Below are positions 60,282 to 64,000 of a stretch of DNA of 64,000 nt, piece by piece. The DNA lies in contig OZ025240.1 of NCBI GenBank assembly GCA_964019155.1, forward strand, positions 22,848,816-22,912,815, read 5' to 3'. The translations under genes were made by a program, and so were the position numbers. How positions within the stretch are numbered: the first letter of the stretch is position 1; each line of letters opens with the position of its first letter. The notes under the pieces were generated by a model. The model did not search any database. It worked only from the letters and a program-made list of their open reading frames with translations, and was not told where the DNA came from. Source of the stretch: Osedax fenrisi. Its lineage: Eukaryota; Annelida; Polychaeta; Sabellida; Siboglinidae.

Positions 60282-61560
60282 TTAATGATTAGAGGTAGAG
60301 AGAAAAGAAGAAGTAATATTTATAAATCTTTTGTGGGATATAATAGAACGAATGGTAGGAGGGAGGGAATTCCATAGAGTGGGACCGGAATTTTTAAAAG
60401 CTCTAGAATTTAGGGAAGTTTTACTAGAGTTCTGGGAGATAAGTAGAGGAGAATTTTGGTAACGAAGAGAAGATAATATAGTACGTTTTTTAATTAGATC
60501 AGAGATATAGCTAGGTGTTAAAGAATATAGGTTTATTGATTTATGGATTATAGATAGTATACGTAATTTACACCTGAGGGAGAAGGGTAGTAACATACGA
60601 GATGCTTGATGAGATGTTGTAGTAGAATGATCCAGTCGTGTTATACAGTAAGTAGTACGTATTGAGGAACGGATAATCCGATTAAGTGGAGCAGTAGCTT
60701 TAGCAGGAAGTGAATTCAGTAGGGAAGAACAGTAGTCAATTCGGGAAAGTACAAGAGCATTAATTAGAATTTTAGTAAGGTTTCTGGAAAGTGATGTCCG
60801 TATTTTTCTAATTCTGAAGAGATGAAAGTTGGAGGATTTTGTAATGGGTGATATGTGGTTCTTAAATGATAATTTGTCATCAAATACTAAACCTAGGTTT
60901 TTGTACGAATGGGAAGGAGAAATAATCATGTTATTTAGAGTACAGTTTGGAAAGGAATTATCAGAAGTAGATATGTTAAGTACAGTAGTCTTAGAGAAAT
61001 TATTAGTAGTTTATTACAGATGAGCCATAATCGTATTCAGTTAGCACACTCGATTAATTCAGAGTTAATGGTATTATGAGAATTTATAGGGAAAAAGGTA
61101 AAAAGTTGAATATCATCAGCAAAAATATGGTATTGAATATTTGGAAATTTCTTAATTAGATCAGCAATAGGGCGGCTATAAATAAAAAAGAAGGATGGAC
61201 CTAGAACGGATACTTGAGGAATACAGTGATTAAGTGGATAAAAAGTCAAGTAAGATTTGTCAATCATAATAGAGATATTTCGGTTAGGTCAGATATGAAG
61301 AAAAACCATTTTAATGCTAAGCCAGATATACCCATCAAAGTAAGTCGATAGATTAATATGTTATGGTCCAGGGTATCAAAAGCAATTGAGAGATCAAGTA
61401 GGATTAGCTGGCAATACTTGTTGCTATTTAAGGTAAATAACATTGTGTCAGTAATACGGAGGAGAGCTGTTTCGGTCGAATGACCCTTACGAAATGCGCT
61501 TTGAAACGGAGTCGAAAATATTATTTTTATTTATATGGGCGATGAGTTGTTTGGAAACAA
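60282..61560 (-). pseudogene. LINE reverse transcriptase fragment
   Basis: Reading leftwards: FRKGHSTETALL, CQLILLDLSIAFDTLDHNI, then PQVSVLGPSFFFIYSRPIAD and the catalytic FADD motif (61037-61267). After a frameshift comes an uninterrupted 215-codon C-terminal part at 60282-60929 (YKNLGLVFDDKLSFKNHISP, ALVLSRIDYCSSLLNSLPAK, AFKNSGPTLWNSLPPTIRSI). This is the complete thumb and C-terminus of a CR1/L2/Rex1-like RT, so it is younger than the two other copies. It is truncated on the 5' side at a TA tract near 61567. Confidence 0.82.
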
Positions 61561-61584
61561 TTCAAATATATATATATATATATA

Positions 61585-61908
61585 TATATTAAATTATATT
61601 AAATTATTCATAAAATTAATTATAAATAATGTAATTGTAATTTGTCTTATTGATTCATCAATAATATATAGTTTATCTAATGGTATATAGGATGTCCGTA
61701 TTATAACACAGGGTGTCCGTATTCGGACCCATGTCCGAATACGGACACCTCGTTATATATTGAATAAGAAAATTAACTACAATTTTAAAATCACCATAAT
61801 ATCTATAATCATATAATATTAATATAATGTAATTTTGAATAACAATATTGAGTAATACAATGTTAAGACCATTTATTGTTAAAGTGTCCGTATTAGGTTA
61901 CTTTCCTC
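61585..61908. mobile_element. Family B element, right-third fragment
   Basis: It is colinear with the right part of B copy 1: GTCCGTATTATAACACAGGG, the CCGAATACGGACACC palindrome, then TTGTTAAAGTGTCCGTATTA and the TTACTTTCCTC end next to TA. Confidence 0.78.
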
Positions 61909-62679
61909 TACATATGATATAATTATTTATAAAATATATAGGTCTATATTGTGAATACATATTATATATGGAATATAATGCAATATTCTATTATAATAAT
62001 GAACATTAATTATTGGAAACAATGACGTCATTGATTGAAAAACAATAACATTTGGTAACGAAGGTAACATAGATTGGTAGTGGATCAACCAGTATATATA
62101 CTGGTTGTACTATAGTACACCATTTTATATATTGTATTTCTCAGAAATAATACAAATTATTACCTGTTGTCAATAGTAAAATACGCCTAAAGGTTAAATT
62201 GAAGCATACATATAACAAATACAATATTGATATTAAATATATGTATACTACATACTATTTGATATGACTTTATTATTATGACTTACATGACTATATTGAT
62301 CGGTTTATTATTTATATGTTTATTAATAGAGAATACAAATTTGAATTATTTTCCAACGACTAGGGTTTATTGAAAAAAAGTTATTGAAATAAAAAATGAA
62401 TAATACGAACAATTATCACAAACTATTTATAGTTACTGTGATAAATAAAAGAATTATTATAAAAAATATATAATATAAAATACAAAATAAATTACTTTAC
62501 AAAATAAATGTAAATATTTTAATAATATCGTTTGAAACTTAAACTAAATTGAAACATGTTAATTAGATAATTTGTAATATTATAATTATTACTATTATAG
62601 ATACATTTTTATTTGTACGCAAGAATTTATAAATATAAAAAAATGTAAATGTAAATAACTTACTATATAATATAAATGC

Positions 62680-62711
<32 letters not shown>

Positions 62712-62915
62712 CGTTAACTGAATTTTGAATATTTTAACATTATTTCGAAAATAATTCAGATTTCTAGATATAAATTGTGTGTAAATATATTATAATATTT
62801 TAAATAAATATTGAATTAAAATATGAACTCATATCAATTCGTTAAATGAATATATATTATATTATATAATTAATATATGACCATGTGATGTTATACGACA
62901 CACATAGGTGTCGTA

Positions 62916-62972
<57 letters not shown>

Positions 62973-63050
62973 TGTGCGCGCGCGTGTGTGCGTGAGCAAA
63001 TGACTATACATCACAAGTTTCCGGTGAGAACAAAGGAACTATTACCAATG
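61909..63050. other. AT-rich intergenic DNA
   Basis: No gene seen. TA runs lie at 62678-62710 and 62918-62970, the latter followed by a GTGCGCGCGCG patch. Confidence 0.5.
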
Positions 63051-63330
63051 GATTACGTAATTATCACAGTACAATAGCGACCGCTTAACTATGATGGTCC
63101 ATCAGACGGTGGTGAAAAGGCTGCATCACGAGCGGACCGGAAGTACACGCGATGACGTCCCCGGAGACAGAATGATGAAGGTCAGATTTAATAACCCCCC
63201 TTATCGACCTCTATTAGCGAGTAAAGTCTATTCGGTATTTTATTATCGCTCTATCTAACGCGCGTTTACTAGTTATTAATATACCATTAGAGGTTGTAGC
63301 TACACGACTAAACATGTTCGCTGTGACGGG
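63050..63330 (+). promoter_or_regulatory. CpG-rich promoter-like patch with possible first exon
   Basis: ACCGGAAGT (63136-63144) is an ETS-type site and TGACGTCC (63153-63160) a CRE-like site. Twelve bases further an ATG at 63172 opens MMKVRFNNPPYRPLLA to a donor-like GCGA|GTAAAG at 63220. No homology is recognised, and the next exon would lie outside the window or in the minisatellite region. Tentative. Confidence 0.3.
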
Positions 63331-63639
63331 CTTTACTATGTACAGTGTACACACATATATTAAATAATAGATTATAAAATGTAATTATATGTAATATATT
63401 ATACTTAGTATAAAGAATAGCATGTTATGCAAATACGTTAGTATATCATATGTATTCTTATATTGAAATACCCTCTCCTGTACACTGGTATAATAGCTGT
63501 TTTGCTTATATATATAAACATAATTATTTGATATATTATATGTAATCATTTATATGATATCATAAAAAGACTCCCAGCTGGGTCTATTTTTTTAGCTAGA
63601 TCTATATAAATATATCTTTATAGTCTGCCATAATGAAAT

Positions 63640-64000
63640 ATATACCATATTATGTATCGGTATCATTATCAGTGACATCATTATCAGTGGATGTCCCTGT
63701 ATCATCACCAATACTAGTACTAGTACCGGTATACATGTACGTAAGTGTATTAGTGACAGCTGTAGTAGTATTACTAATGTCTGTGTCAGTATTAGTACAG
63801 ACATCGCTATTAGTGCCAGTATTAGTGACGGTGTCGGTATCATTGTGACATCCATTATTAGTGACAACTGCAGTAGTATTACTAATTTAAGTGTCAGTAT
63901 TAGTACAGACATCGCTATTAGTGCCAGTATTAGTGACGGTGTCGGTATCATTGTGACAGCCATTATTAGTGATAGTTGCGGTATAGATAACGTACTAACT
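63640..64000. repeat. Minisatellite, 108-bp unit with hexamer substructure
   Basis: A 108-base unit starting AGTAGTATTACTAAT occurs at 63764-63871 and 63872-63970, nearly identical. It is itself made of ATTAGTG/TCAGTG-type hexamers that extend left to 63650. Because 108 is a multiple of three, all frames stay in register. One minus-strand frame gives Thr/Asn/Asp-rich peptide (TDTVTNTGTNSDVCTNTDT) but is stopped once. Confidence 0.8.

Overview
The window is nuclear DNA of an animal, most likely an invertebrate. It is extremely AT-rich and crowded with (TA)n microsatellites. Genes have short exons with GT..AG borders separated by long AT-rich introns, and there is a tRNA-derived SINE, several non-LTR retrotransposon (LINE) copies and many inverted-repeat DNA elements. 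A GH9 glycoside hydrolase homologue together with a GMAP-210 (TRIP11) homologue and an intronless class A GPCR is compatible with a mollusc, annelid, cnidarian or other invertebrate. The species cannot be named from this sequence.

Layout. 51-975: inverted-repeat element (family C). 5916-10224, minus strand: first four coding exons of a GMAP-210/TRIP11-like golgin, which continues leftwards out of what I can follow. 11555-12496, 15520-16427, 18413-19560, 24424-25324, 27966-28818 and 29656-32042: a dense set of roughly 900-bp TA-flanked inverted-repeat elements (families A, B, D, E), several nested in one another. 16430-17286 and 32951-33545: smaller foldback elements (F, H). 19680-23190: a decayed LINE on the minus strand. 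26009-26971, plus strand: a single-exon rhodopsin-like GPCR in a sharply GC-richer island. 34329-42258, minus strand: ten exons of a GH9 homologue, whose introns carry a hAT-type element (34648-36115) and a long foldback (38758-39585). 43681-43980: SINE. 45983-46542: LINE 3' end. 48430-53000: a LINE copy split by a second, oppositely oriented LINE. 53625-54312: an element built on the word TACCCTAA. 54313-64000: mostly AT-rich intergenic DNA with microsatellites, a LINE RT fragment (60282-61560), a truncated B element, two CpG-rich promoter-like patches (about 59430 and 63140) and a Thr-rich-coding minisatellite at the right edge.

Three results stand out. First, elements A to E share one architecture: ends starting GGGGA, a TA target duplication, about 900 bp, and short GC-rich words at four fixed stations. 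Each family uses its own word at all stations, which looks like concerted co-variation with a DNA-binding partner. Second, the GH9 gene keeps an open, well spliced reading frame and the paired aspartates, but has lost the catalytic glutamate and the conserved His and Arg of the signature motif, so it is probably a pseudoenzyme. Third, the GPCR has DAV in place of DRY and lacks CWxP, while keeping NPxxY and the TM2 aspartate. No pathway links the three genes; they are neighbours only.
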